Made by a program: the position numbers and the translations under genes
NCBI GenBank assembly: GCA_025506515.1
Contig: CM046442.1
Span: 15,421,187 to 15,485,186 of the forward strand
Reading direction: 5' to 3'
DNA from: Flaveria trinervia
Taxonomy: Eukaryota > Streptophyta > Magnoliopsida > Asterales > Asteraceae
DNA length: 64,000 bases
Shown here: positions 22,701 through 33,900 of the stretch, piece after piece
How the letters are laid out: each line of letters begins with the position of its first letter
Position numbering within the stretch: the stretch's first letter is position 1
The notes under the pieces: generated by a model
What the model was told of the DNA's origin: nothing
The model's database searches: none
What the model saw: the letters and a program-made list of their open reading frames with translations, nothing else

Positions 22701-24260
22701 CGCAGCATCAGATGTCTCTGGTTCTGGTGATTCTGTTTTGTTGTTGAAATCCCTTCTTCAGGCTTGTAGCTGACCTTAGTTGCAGTTGTCTCTTCAATAT
22801 TTGACATCGCTATCTCAACTGCAATATCTCCCTCACTCGCGGAATCATTATCTAAATCTTCTACACTGGCAATATTAGATTCCCCTGGAGAGACAAACCG
22901 AAAGCTCCAGTCCTGTCCTTCATCATCATAAGCAGTCAAGGCTTTTGGATCCTTGCTTGATGAAGTAGAACTGCTAGCTTGCTTGTCTTGACGAGTGAAG
23001 GACGAGAATGGGTTCCCGTTTCCAGTCTTCTTTGTCTTCACACATTCTCTCTTGAAGTTCCCCTTTTCTCCACAGTTAAAGCAGGTCACTTTACTCTTGT
23101 CAAAGCCAAATGTGGTATCCAGTAGCAACCAAGTTCTGTCCGGTCTTTTTCATAAACTTCTTCGCCCTCTGGACAGCACTAGCTAAGGCCCACATAATGT
23201 CCATTCTCTCCAGCTCCATTTCATCCACCTGCTCGTAGTCCTCATCTGCCAGATGGCAGTTTCCAATCTTCCCAGCAATAAGTCCATCATAAGAATGAAC
23301 CAGTGCTGCCAAAAGATCCATGTGCTCTCGAGCTACTTCCACAGTCACATTACCGAGGTTCTCGATCTTCAGTCTAGTCGCATTCGCTTCAGTTCCAATG
23401 TAATGGGTACAAGAAGACCCTGACGTTTCTGAACCTGAAGGAGAAGCTTGTGAAGGACCCGATGAGCTAGACACAAATGCAATCTAAAGAGGTGCTCCAG
23501 ACGTCTTAGCTTGAGGCGTGGCATTGTACAAAGCTAGATTCTGAGTGTACGAAGACTTCTGAGCTTTGTACTTCATCCTAAGTGCTTCTTCTCGCAGCTT
23601 TAGAATAAATTCATTGATATCCAACTTTGCCAGCATCTCATTCTGTCTTAGATTTGACACAAATGAAGCCTACTTTTCCGGCAATCCATCTGCGAAATTT
23701 GACACCTTTTCTTCCATGGTAGTAGCAACACCATGTGTATGCAATTCACTCATTGGATGGTAGAATCTATCAATAACATCATCCAAACTCTTGTTTCCCA
23801 TCGATGAGAAGTTGTCAAATTCCTTCTTCAGTTCCTTAGCTTTAATTGCCTTCAACGAAGCATTCCCGTCATATCTCTTTTCCAGCTCATCCCACAATTT
23901 CTTGGCCTGCTTATTCTCCGAGTACTGGTGGAAAATATCTTTAGGAATAGACTGAGTAATCAATGCATAAACTCTCTTCTCTGCGTTATACTTAACTTTC
24001 TGAGCATCAGTCATCCCTCCCAAGGTAAGCTTTATCCCATCTGCTCCCACCGGCATACTATATCCAGTCTCGATAGCTTCCCACAAATTTGGATCCACTC
24101 CATTGAGGTAGATCTCAAAATGTTGTTTCCAGTGGGGAAACTCATCTAACGTTAAGAGTTTTGGTGGCTTATTGTGATTCCCAACCTCACTCTCAAGTAA
24201 CAGTAGGTTCTGGATCCTTGAGTCCTTGCCGGCAGTAAACGCTGACATCTGATCTTCCAT
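22697..24260 (-). pseudogene. Copia-D gag N-terminal part: capsid and first zinc knuckle
   Basis: The start is the ATG at 24260 (MEDQMSAFTAGKDSRIQNLL), the first after the leader. The capsid region follows: LTLDEFPHWKQHFEIYLNGV, LWEAIETG, AKKLWDELEKRYDG, LKKEFDNFSS. A stop at about 23670 (FADGLPEK-stop) is followed by in-frame LRQNEMLAKLDINEF. The frames 23474-23100 and 23128-22697 continue gag. The first CCHC knuckle reads CFNCGEKGNFKREC (about 23080-23039), with asparagine in place of the zinc-binding histidine. The protein is clearly gag but is broken in at least three places. Confidence 0.85.
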
Positions 24261-24738
24261 CTCGATTAACTTTTAAGTGTACAAACCAAACTGTCAAACT
24301 GGTGCGACTGGGTGATGCGAATGGGCTATCCGTGCGAATGAACTATGCGATTGGTTCAATCGTGCGACTGAACTAAGCGATTGGTTCAGTCATGCGAATG
24401 AAACCGATGCGTATGAACACTGCGAACGGATGGTTCAGTCGTACGAATGGAGATGCGACTCAGTCCAATCGTGCGTCTGGTGTATGCGAATGAAGTCCAG
24501 TCGTGCGAATGACTCACTCGTGCGACTGAAGCTGCTGTTTTGCGAAAAAATCTAGGTTAAACGTGTTTTAGCCGTAAAACTTCGAAATTTCGCAAACCCT
24601 AATCGCCTAAGGCCGTAGAAACCGAAACTTGATGAGTAGGGAACGTCCAAGACAACTTTTGACACAAAAGATTACGTTTTTACTGTAAAAGCACAAACTT
24701 TTTATCAATCTTGATTGAATCACACGTAATCAAGAGCC
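24261..24738 (-). promoter_or_regulatory. Copia-D 5' leader with palindromic boxes
   Basis: Between the primer site and the gag start, about 24302-24535 holds another array of half and full boxes (CAATCGTGCGACTG, CAGTCATGCGAATG, CAGTCGTGCGAATG). They lie downstream of the transcription start, so they would be carried in the RNA. No open reading frame is seen. Confidence 0.6.
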
Positions 24739-24741
24739 AGA

Positions 24742-24755
24742 GCTCTGATACCACT
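24742..24755 (-). promoter_or_regulatory. primer binding site of Copia-D
   Basis: On the minus strand the bases after the LTR read AGTGGTATCAGAGCTC, the tRNA-Met complement (TGGTATCAGAGC). It fixes the minus orientation of the element. Confidence 0.9.
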
Positions 24756-25489
24756 TGTTAGGACCTGGTATTTGAACGAAATACCGAATGATTAACGTGT
24801 AAACCAAACCAAATAGTGCGGAATCCTATTTGATTGGCGATCCAATCAGTGAGAACGCACGTAGAATCAATAAAGTATTGAATCAAACGTTAAGAATCGA
24901 TTAGGAATCAATCTACAGCGTTCTATGAACTTGGAGTATCAACTTGGAGGCTTCTGGACGGCTAGGGTACGTCTGGAGTCGAAATAGAATGAATGCTCTA
25001 GTTTTTCCACGAATTGGGTTGTATTTATAGGTTAGTCTTGTTCATTCGTGCGACTAAACCATTAGTATGGTTCAGTCGTGCGATTGAACCATGCAGTTGA
25101 TTCATCCGCACGACTGAGTGTTCAGTCGTGCGACTGAGCCAATCTTATGTTACAATCATACGACTGATCCAGTCTCCTGGTTCAGTCGTGCGACTGAGTC
25201 ATTCGTATGAAGTTATTCATGCGTATGGTCCATTCGCATGGGCCATTCGTATGAGAACTTCATTTTGTTAAGTTTAAATGTATTAATTTATATAACATTA
25301 AGTGTAACAATTCAAACAACCACAAACCTAATTAACTAATTCAACATCGACTCATTAATGAAATATTAAACATTATAAATAACAAACAACCAATATCATT
25401 TCATTAATCATTCCAAACATTATATCAGAATCAGACAAACAAGATCTATTACATTCATATCATGATCTAGGGACATACATGTATCAACA
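24756..25489 (-). repeat. 5' LTR of Copia-D
   Basis: Same length and ends as the left LTR, with a minus-strand TATAAATA at 25022-25029 and the box array at about 25041-25255. Differences from the other LTR are mostly transitions, several inside boxes. Confidence 0.9.
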
Positions 25490-26790
25490 ACCATAACATG
25501 GAAATTAAATCGATATTGAGTTCTTGAATATCTTAAAGATGATTTTAAAAAAGGCTGTATCTAACTATCAAAACAAATTTGAGGAGTTAGAAAAAACAGT
25601 ATCTTCTTTAAAACATGAGCATACAAACTACAGGACTCAAATCAAGGATTTAATATCTAGGTTAACTGAGGCTCAAGCCAAGCTAGTAATAGCTGAGGCT
25701 CAAGCAAAGAAGCATGATATCTTTGAGCAAAACTTCCAAACCATTCTTGCATCATCCTCCCACTCAAAAATTTGTTATCAAAACAAAGGTGGTTTGGGGA
25801 CAAATGAGATTGCTCCACCATACTCTTATGAGTCTATTAGACAACCAATGTGTGGTACTGAAGAGCAAGAGCTCCCATCTGCTGATCCATCTTCTCATGA
25901 GTTAAAGAAGGATGCAACCATGGAGACCACCACAGGGAAGGAACATGTAAATCAACCTATTTCTACTTGTGATGATCAACTCTTATCCACCAAAGCTAAA
26001 AGAAATCGGACAAAGGCAGCCCGAAGAACTACTAAAAAAGTAATTGAATCTAAGTTGAAAATTAACCCAAAGCAAAAGGATGTTTTCATTTTAGTTGGAT
26101 TCTAGGTGGTAGGCACTTCTGATTCTGGAAAGGAGTGTAGTACCAACACTCCTATCCCGCTAAAGGATCATAAGTCAAAAGGAAAGGCTGTAGAGGAAGA
26201 CAAGAAAATTAAAAAAACCTCAAACCCCAAAGATTAACATTACATGCATAATGTGTGGTCTGCAAAACCACTTGGCTAAATATTGCTATTACAATCCAGC
26301 AAGCACACATTATGCAAATAATGTTAAAAAGGAAGCAGCCAAGGAAGGATTCACAGTTGGACCTTATCACGTGGTTCAAGTGATAGGAAAAGGAAAGGTG
26401 GTTTCCGAAGCTAAGCTGCTTTTGGAAGAAACTCATTCTTCCTAAGGGAAAATGGCATCAGAAGTCAAGCTAAGGATAGCTCAAAAGAACCAAACAACCT
26501 CCTCAAAACCTTCCGAGAATAAGGCTACTTCGGAAGAGAAGGTAGCAAATTCTTCTTCCGAAAACAAAGAAGCTTCGGAAGAAAGACAAGTTGCTCAAGC
26601 TTCAATAAGCTCATCAAAACTGATCAACCAATGGATGGAATGGAAGATCAAACAAGATGTTGCAGCCATACCTTCCTCTTTAAAGACATCAATTGAATCC
26701 TCTACCATTCATTTTGGTTCAATTATGTCATCATCAATGGAAGAACCCAAGACCAGCCAGGCTTGGGTTTCCAATCAAAACTAACTTTTC
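25490..26790 (+). pseudogene. Copia-C gag, second part: coiled coil and second zinc knuckle
   Basis: This continues the gag cut at 11286. The frame 25524-26105 has a heptad-rich helix (AVSNYQNKFEELEKTVSSL, then SRLTEAQAKLVIAEAQAK). After a stop at 26103, the piece 26236-26443 holds a perfect CCHC knuckle, CIMCGLQNHLAKYC (about 26239-26280). A third piece (26452-26784) is Ser/Glu/Lys-rich and partly encoded by CTTCCGAAG/CTTCGGAAG boxes (SEENK-type peptides, 26497-26583). The layout of broken first knuckle, coiled coil and intact second knuckle is the same as in Copia-D. Confidence 0.78.
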
Positions 26791-26799
26791 ATCTTATGT

Positions 26800-27260
26800 G
26801 CAGGTACATTCACAGGACAAGAACAATAACGTCTGGATAGTGGACAGTGGATGCTCCAGGCACATGACCGGGAAAAGATCTCTACTTTAACTATTTCAAC
26901 ATTTTGATGGAGGTCTTATTCAGTTTGGAGGTGAGACCGGAGGATACATTTCAGGCAGAGGAAATGTATCCAATGGCTTGTTAAGAGTCGAGAAAGTGAA
27001 CTTTGTCAAAAAGATTGAACACATCTCCTAAGTGTTTCTCAGTTCTGTGATCAAAAGTATCAAATGCTTTTCATAGAGCATGAGTGCATTATCCTCAAAC
27101 CTAGGATGACAATTCCTCAGGAATTGGTTCTTCTTAGATCTCTTAGGAAAAGGGATATGTAAAAGCTGGATATGAACAATGCTTCCCCACTAGGTGAAGT
27201 ATCACGCTTTCTTTACAAGGATGATGGTGATGAGTCTGCCTTATGACATAAATGTATATG
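26800..27260 (+). pseudogene. Copia-C aspartic protease and start of GAG-pre-integrase
   Basis: The catalytic motif VWIVDSGCSRHMTGKRSLL is intact at 26830-26888. It is followed, after a stop at 26889, by FGGETGGYISGRGNVSNG and VNFVKKIEHIS in the normal order. An extra stop cluster lies around 27030-27080. The zinc-binding part of integrase begins near 27240 but its first histidines are poorly preserved. Confidence 0.75.
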
Positions 27261-28190
27261 TCATGTGAAATTTAAAACCATGAATAAATTGGTTAAAAAT
27301 AACTTGGTATATGGTGTGCCCAAAAAGGAAATTTCCTGTAGAGACAACTATGTAGCTTGTCTGAAAGGAAAGCAACATAGAGTCTCTCATAAATCCAAAG
27401 AAGTTACCTCTATCACCACCCCATTACACTTATTGCACATGAATTTATTTGGTCCAACAAGTATAATGAGCATTGGAAGGAAATAATATTGTCTCGTGAT
27501 TATTGATGATTTCACAAGATTTACATGGTTCTTCTTTTTAAGAACTGAGGATGAAACAGCTGAAACTTTAAAGTCTTTTATTCTTAAAATTGAAAATCAA
27601 AATGATCACAAGGTAAAGATAATTAGGAGTGATCAAGGGACTGATTTTAAGAATCAAGTTCTTGACTCATTCTGTAACACAAAAGGGATTACCATACAAT
27701 TCAGTGCTCTTAGAACTCCTTAACAAAATGGTGTTGCTGAGAGGAGGAACAAAACACTAATTGAGGCTCCTAGGACCATGTTAGCTTATTCAAAGCTGCC
27801 TTTAACATTCTGGGCAGAGGCAGTCAGTACTGCATGCTATGTGCAGAACAGGGTTCTCATTATCAAGCCACATGGAAAAACATCTTATGAGCTATGGAAC
27901 AAGAGGCCACCGTTCATTGGCTTTCTAAGGTCCTTTGGAAGTAGGTGTACCATATTTAACACAAAGAACAACTTGGCAAAATTTGTTGAGAAGTCAGACG
28001 ATGCTATCTTTGTTGGATATTCCTCCACCTCTATTGCTTATAAAGTTTATAACATTAAAAATCAACAATTGAGGAATCATCCAACATTGTTGTTAATGAG
28101 CACACTTCTTGTGTTAAGGGGAATGGCCCTAATCATATTTTTAATTTTGAATTGTTTCCAAACTATTCTAAACCATCTTGTGAGAATGTT
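27261..28190 (+). pseudogene. Copia-C integrase
   Basis: CVACLKGKQ-type zinc ligands (CRDNYVACLKGKQHRVSH) are followed by LLHMNLFGPTS, where the first catalytic aspartate has become asparagine. Then come IIDDFTRFTWFFFL, IRSDQGTDFKNQ (second Asp) and QNGVAERRNKTLIEA (Glu). Stops interrupt at 27484 and 27721 (just before QNGVAERR). The C-terminal region (27778-28100) has LPLTFWAEAVSTACYVQNRV and DAIFVGYSSTS. Two stops and a lost catalytic residue show it is dead. Confidence 0.85.
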
Positions 28191-28720
28191 TTAGCTGGAA
28201 TAAGTACTCAAAGTGATTTTGATGAATACCAGCTATTTGAGTTACCCAAACCTCTTTCAAGTTCTCCAAGAGTCTCTAAACCTCAAGCTCCCACCATTAG
28301 TAGATCTGACAGCATGACCATTTCAGGAACCAGTGGAGCTTCAACCAGTTACCAGCAAAGTGAGCCTAATAACTCATCAGCTGATAACATACAACACCAA
28401 GCTGATGGAAGTAGCATCTTGAAGGAACATACAACTGTTAATGCTACTTCTCAGCCAATTGATAATGATGTTGTTTCTCCTTTATTCAATCAGTCCTCAC
28501 TAATTGACTACGAAACATCAGCTGGACCAAGTGTTCAAAATCTTGAGCCAAACTTCTTAAATATGGATTTATCCATGCAACTAGATGTAATTCCTAGGCT
28601 TAGGATTCACAATACTCATCTAGCTGAAAACATCAATGGAAATGTCTCTGAAGGTGTGAGAACCAGGGGACAATATCATAATGGGAATGTCTGCTTGTAC
28701 TCATGCTTTTTGTCTTAGAT
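28152..28720 (+). pseudogene. Copia-C integrase-RT linker, Ser/Pro/Asn-rich
   Basis: The open frame 28152-28718 is hydrophilic and low in order (SSPRVSKPQAPTISRSDSM and similar). It occupies the place of the acidic hinge in Copia-D and ends in SEGVRTRGQY, the usual run-in to RT. Confidence 0.6.
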
Positions 28721-29606
28721 GGAACTCAAAAAGGTTGAAGATGCCTTGAAAGATAATAGCTAGGTTGAATCAATGCAAGAGGAATTGCTTCAATTCAAAA
28801 GACAAAAGGTTTGAAACCTTTGCCCGCTACCATCTGGTCAAGTACCTATAGGCATCAAATGGGTTTTCAGAAACAAGAAAGATGATAGAGGCTTGATCAT
28901 CAAGAATAAGGCAAGACTTGTAGTTCAAGGATACACTTAAGAGGAAGGAATCAATTATATTGATGTTTTTGCACCTGTTGCAAGACTTGAGGCAGTTAGG
29001 ATCTTCCTTGCTTATGTTGCATCTAAGAATTTTACTGTCTACCAGCTTCATGTCAAGTGTGCCTTTCTATATGGGGATATAGATAGGGAGGTCTATGTGT
29101 GCCAACCTACAGGATTTGAAGACCCACAACACCCTAACTATGTGTGCAAATTGAATAAAGCTCTATATGAGTTGCACCAAGCACCTAGGCTATGGTATGA
29201 GACTTTTTCTCAGTTTAGTCTAAAGAATGGCTAGATTAAAGGTACCATTGATAAGACTCTTTTCATTAGGAAGTCCAGGAAAGACATATTACTTGTCCAG
29301 GTCTATGTTGATGATATCATATTTGGTTCTTCAAATGACTAACCGTGTAAAGACTTTAAGAGCATTATGAAGAAGAAGTTTGAGATGAGTTTCATGGGAA
29401 AATGGACTTTTTTCTTGGAATTCAGGTGAAGCAAATAAAGAAAGGGTTCTTTATCAATCAATCTAAGTATGTCAATGACATCTTAGAAAGATTTGAAATG
29501 AAAGATTGTAAATCAGCCAAGACACCTATTCCCAGAAATCACAATCTTTGCCCTGACTCTGAGGGATACTGATCAACATCAGTATAGAGCAATTATTGGG
29601 TCTCTG
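28721..29606 (+). pseudogene. Copia-C reverse transcriptase
   Basis: Motifs appear in order with interspersed stops: GIKWVFRNKKDDRG, ARLVVQGYT, VFAPVARLEAVRIFLAYVA, QLHVKCAFLYGDIDREVYV, ELHQAPRLWYETF and the catalytic VYVDDIIFGSS (about 29300-29330). Stops occur at 28761, 28938, 29233 and 29340, with a frameshift near 29410. The domain joins RNase H at 29607. Confidence 0.85.
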
Positions 29607-30241
29607 ATGTACCTCACAGCTAGCAGGCCTGATATTATGTTTGCTACATGCATTTGTGCAAGATATCAGATTGCTCCAAAGGTGTCTCACTTAGTCGCTG
29701 CCAAGAGAATTCTTAGATACCTCAAAGGAGCACCAAAGCTTGGTCTCTGGTATCCTAGAAACTCCAACTTCAATATCTATAGCTATACTGATAGTGATTA
29801 TGATGATTGCAACATCAACAAGAAATCCATATCAGGAGGATGTCATTTCTTAGTGAAAAGATAATCTCATGGCAATGCAAGAAGCAATCTTGTGTCTCAA
29901 CATCTATTGTCGAAGCTGAATACATTGCTATTGCAAGTTGCTGTGCTCAGGTGCTCTAGATTCAAAATCAGATGCTAGACTATGCATTTAACTTTATGAA
30001 CACTCCTATCCACATTGACAACAAGAGTGCAATCTCCATTACTGAAAATCCGGTGAAACACTCCAAGACAAAGCATATTGACATCAGGTACCATTTCATT
30101 AGAGATATTCAAGAGAAAAACCTGATTAAATTAGTCAAAGTTGACTCAAATGAACAATATCTTGATTTGTTCACCAAAGCCTTTGATGAACAAAGATTTA
30201 AGTATCTTATTATGGCTATTGGGATGATAAATATTGACTAA
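29607..30241 (+). pseudogene. Copia-C RNase H
   Basis: SLMYLTASRPDIMFATCICARY, ILRYLKGAPKLGLWYP and YSYTDSDYDDCNINKKSISGG lie in one frame to 29864. A frameshift follows. IHIDNKSAISITENPVKHSKTKHIDI and LDLFTKAFDEQRFKYL are in the frame 29972-30241. The DSD and DNKS acidic residues are present. The STxEAEY motif is in a third frame around 29905. Confidence 0.85.
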
Positions 30242-30906
30242 TGTATCTCATTTGAAATCCTTTTTAAAATATGTCTTGTCTTCTGTCAAATACAATCTAA
30301 GCCCTGTTACAAAAGGTCATTCTTCAAAATTGACTAAGTGTGAGTATTTCCGAAGAGAAAATTACCCTCGGAAGAATCTTTTATTTACTTCCGAAGGAAA
30401 TTTCCTCAGTTCAAGATTTATCTTCCGAAGAATTTTTGGTCTCGGAAGTATATCTTCACTACTTCCGAAGCTGGAAAACTTCTTCATTCGGAAGACATTC
30501 TTACTCTCAGAAGTAAATTTGATTACCTTCGGAAGAGAAAATCTTTCGGAAATACTTTTACCTTTGGAAGAAGACTTTACTCTGTAACGGAAACCTTTGG
30601 GCCCCACACTGTAAAAAGCAAAAAATTTATCCATGATGTCAGAATCTATTAAATGGTTTTTAACCTTACCGCCACTGTCACATCTTACCCCTTCATCTTA
30701 CCCCCAAACCATCACGTCACCTTATCCATCCGCCTATTTCACCCATTTAAATAATTCCGACTCACCACTTTAATATTTTTACCATTTTTACTGCCCAAAG
30801 CACTTTTCATTCCAACCTTCTCCAATTAAAACTTGTTTTCCCTGTTTTTCTGATAATTGCACTAAACCCTCAACATAATCAAGTCGCACTTTTTGATTTT
30901 CTCACA
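30242..30906 (+). promoter_or_regulatory. Copia-C pol-ORF3 spacer with CTTCCGAAG box array
   Basis: About eleven copies or near copies of CTTCCGAAG/CTTCGGAAG lie between 30345 and 30580, spaced roughly 20-30 bases. A TATA-like CATTTAAATAA is near 30746. Just before the ORF3 start a segment of about 40 bases is duplicated (30859-30898 and 30909-30948); only the second copy carries the ATG. No protein domain is present. Confidence 0.55.
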
Positions 30907-33900
30907 ATGGCACTAAACCCTCAACATAATCAAGTCACACTTTTGGATTCATCCAAGGATGTTGACTTCTCCGAAATCATCTTATTTCTCACCCAATCTA
31001 CCTATTATACTGCCTTGATTGTAAACCCCACTGTTTATTTGAACAAAATGGAGGAGTTTTTGGTTAACGTTCGTATCGAAACCTAAATCAAGATAGGATT
31101 ATAAGGTCGAGCATTTATGGCCACGAGTTGGTCATCTTTAAATAAATCATCAGGGAGCATCTGGAGCTTCATGATGAGGGCACTCCTACTGAGTTCCCCA
31201 GGTCGGACATGGATGATACATATACCCTGATGGGTTATGGTGGAGATGTAAGCAGGTGTACAGTTTACAAGTTTAAGTTCTCCTACAACTGGAAGTTCCT
31301 GCTTCATGTTGTTCTCCATTGTTTATCAAACAAGTCTGGGGGATGGGACCAAATCACGTATGAACTAGGGTGCCTAGTTCATGGAATGTTGAAAAGCCTC
31401 CGCTTCAGCTACTCAAAATTTATGTTGAGTAACCTTATGGGAAACCTCCAGAGGGACACATTCTTCATGTATCCTAGGTTCCTTCAGCATATAATAACTG
31501 TGAGTTGGATGAAAGTCAGCATGTCTGTGTAGCTGCTTTAACTGTCCCTCACATGAGGCCGACCATCTTCAAAGTTTTGAAGAAAGTATCCACCAATTTC
31601 ACTGGAAGACATACTGCACTCCTTCTAGGTATGATTGAGCCAATGGCTTCCGGTGACATCCCTGTTAAACTCACAGGTGATAAACCCACCCCAACAACTA
31701 CCCTCATATTGCCAAATCTACATTCTCCTCCCATCAAGATCACCTACCAGGGACGTCCAAAACGAACCTTTGTTCAATCTCCTTTGATTAAACAAGTTCC
31801 CTATGTTCTACCCAAAAAGACTAGAGTGGAAACATAGGCTCCCACTCAGCTTGAGATCCCACCTTCCATCACAATTGACCTCAATATGGGCATTGAGTCT
31901 CCTCAGTCTCAATCTCATGAGCTCGAATCCCAAACCAAAAGCCCTCAGGGTGAGTCTCTATACTCCCCTAACCAGCCAAAAAGGGACAGCCCCACCAAAG
32001 GCTCAATGCTATTAGACATTGATCAAAGTCCCAGGTTATTAGGCATCACTTCTATATCACTCACTGACCTATTGACAGGATCTGATAAAGAGTTCATGTC
32101 TTTTCACGACAATGAAGTTCATCCATAACACCCCTCAAAGGATCAACTGAGCCCAAGGAGACCCCTGATCTCTAGCACACATCAGCATATCTAAATTGAG
32201 GTGAGTACCACTAGAGTGGATGGGACTCATATAGATTCAGCTGCCACTACTGCAGGTTCCTTAATGAGCCCTCTGGTCAGTGGTACAATTGCTGAGACTA
32301 AATCTACGACAACCAAGCATTCTGATGACTCTGAAAGAGACATCATTATGCATGGGAAACTAGGGTGCCAAGAAACCACTTCTGGTGGTGAAGATGAACA
32401 TACAAGGTATGTTACCTCATCTCCCTATGATTCTTCTCTTGAAGATGAGGGAAGACTGAACTCATCATTCAAGACCTAGTCAATAAAGTCTCAAACCTTG
32501 AATTTAGGGTTAACACTTTAGAAAGTAGGTCCGCCACTCAGCAACTTGAGATTGACAATCTCAAGGCTAAACTAGTTGAGAAACAGATTGAGAGGTCTGT
32601 TAGGCATGTATTAGTTTAGGTCTCCTTGACTTCTTCCTCCAGCTTATCTAGCTCTCAAGATGATGCTACCAAAAAGGGAGAGAATGTTCAAAGACAATTA
32701 CCTATGGTGTCTAAGAGCTCAATTGTCTTAAAGCTCTCTTCCAATATCCCTCTCAGCACTCAGATATATTCCCTGAGCCTCCTTAATTTACCCTACAAGT
32801 GGATCCTAGGATGCTAAAAATCTAAACAAGTTTCTTACCTTGTTACTCATGAGATCTTCTATGTGGCAGCCAGGACCAGATATCTTTGTGGCCTACTTTG
32901 GAGCTGAAGAGCTTCAGAGGTTGAATACACCCTCTATCATTTTTGAGGAAGTTGGTCAACCTAAGGTCTACATGGAACCTGAGATTAATTTCGAAGGGGA
33001 AATAGAAACTGACGGCCCAGCAATCAAAATAGTTGGGATAGAGAGTCTATTACCACAAACTTCCGAAGAAAAAGTCAGAGTTGCGGAAGAACAATTTCAC
33101 TCTTCCGAAGTCGAGATGGAAGCTGCGGAAGGACTCTTCTCCTTGACTGATGATCTTATCATCACAGATGCAATCCTAGAGCTAGCATCTAAGGTAAACA
33201 TTGAGGACTTTCTCAAGTTACCCATCACTCAATCACCATCATCACTTCATGCTCCAACAACCACTTAACATCCTGAATCCTCTACACAAGAACATACAAG
33301 GTCTAAAGCTTCTGAAGATGTCAAAGGAAAAAGGAAGCTGGCTAAGGAAGAACTGCTAGAGGAGGAAAGGTTGGAGAAATTGAAAAGAAAAAGGAGACTA
33401 CCCTCTGGAAAACTACTAGCTGCCAATAGCAAAGCAGTTGTAGCCAACCAGGAGGCAGTCAATAACAAGAAAATAATGGAAATAATTGATAGACTTGTCA
33501 AATGGGAGCTGCAAATGAAGAAGTGCTCCACTTACCATTAGAGAAGCTGATTGAATTGAAAAAGGCAACCCTGCTATTAAAAGAATAAGAAGAAGCAGCA
33601 AGGTTGGCCTTGGAGGAAGAAAACCTGAAGAAAAGAGAGGAAGTCGATTAAGGATAAGGAGTGAGAGAATAGCCTTTCTGAACTCAAAAGGATTCTCTCT
33701 TGAGTAACTTGCTCCACATAACAATGACACGATTATGTGGCTGGTAAACAAACAACATGATCAAATAGAGAAGGAAAGAAAGAAGGCTTCCAGGGAAAGG
33801 ATGAAGCAAAGAAAGATGAAAGAAGATGATGCTGAGCTTGCAGCCTTGAAGAAGTCTGGGGACAAAGCCTGGATGAAGGACTATCTCAGGGCGAATAGCT

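Larger units (their letters stand above)
11287..25489 (-). mobile_element. Ty1/copia retrotransposon D (SIRE/Maximus-like), nested in Copia-C gag
   Basis: Two 734-bp LTRs (11287-12020 and 24756-25489) differ by about a dozen substitutions by eye (about 98% identity), so this is the youngest insertion in the nest. The primer site is read on the minus strand beside the right LTR and the purine tract beside the left LTR, so the element is on the minus strand. Flanks are ACTAT (11282-11286) and ACCAT (25490-25494), a 5-bp duplication with one transition. Order in sense direction: LTR, leader with boxes, gag, protease, integrase, RT, RNase H, box-rich spacer, extra ORF, LTR. Its 14.2 kb is long for copia but usual for SIRE/Maximus types. 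Confidence 0.92.
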
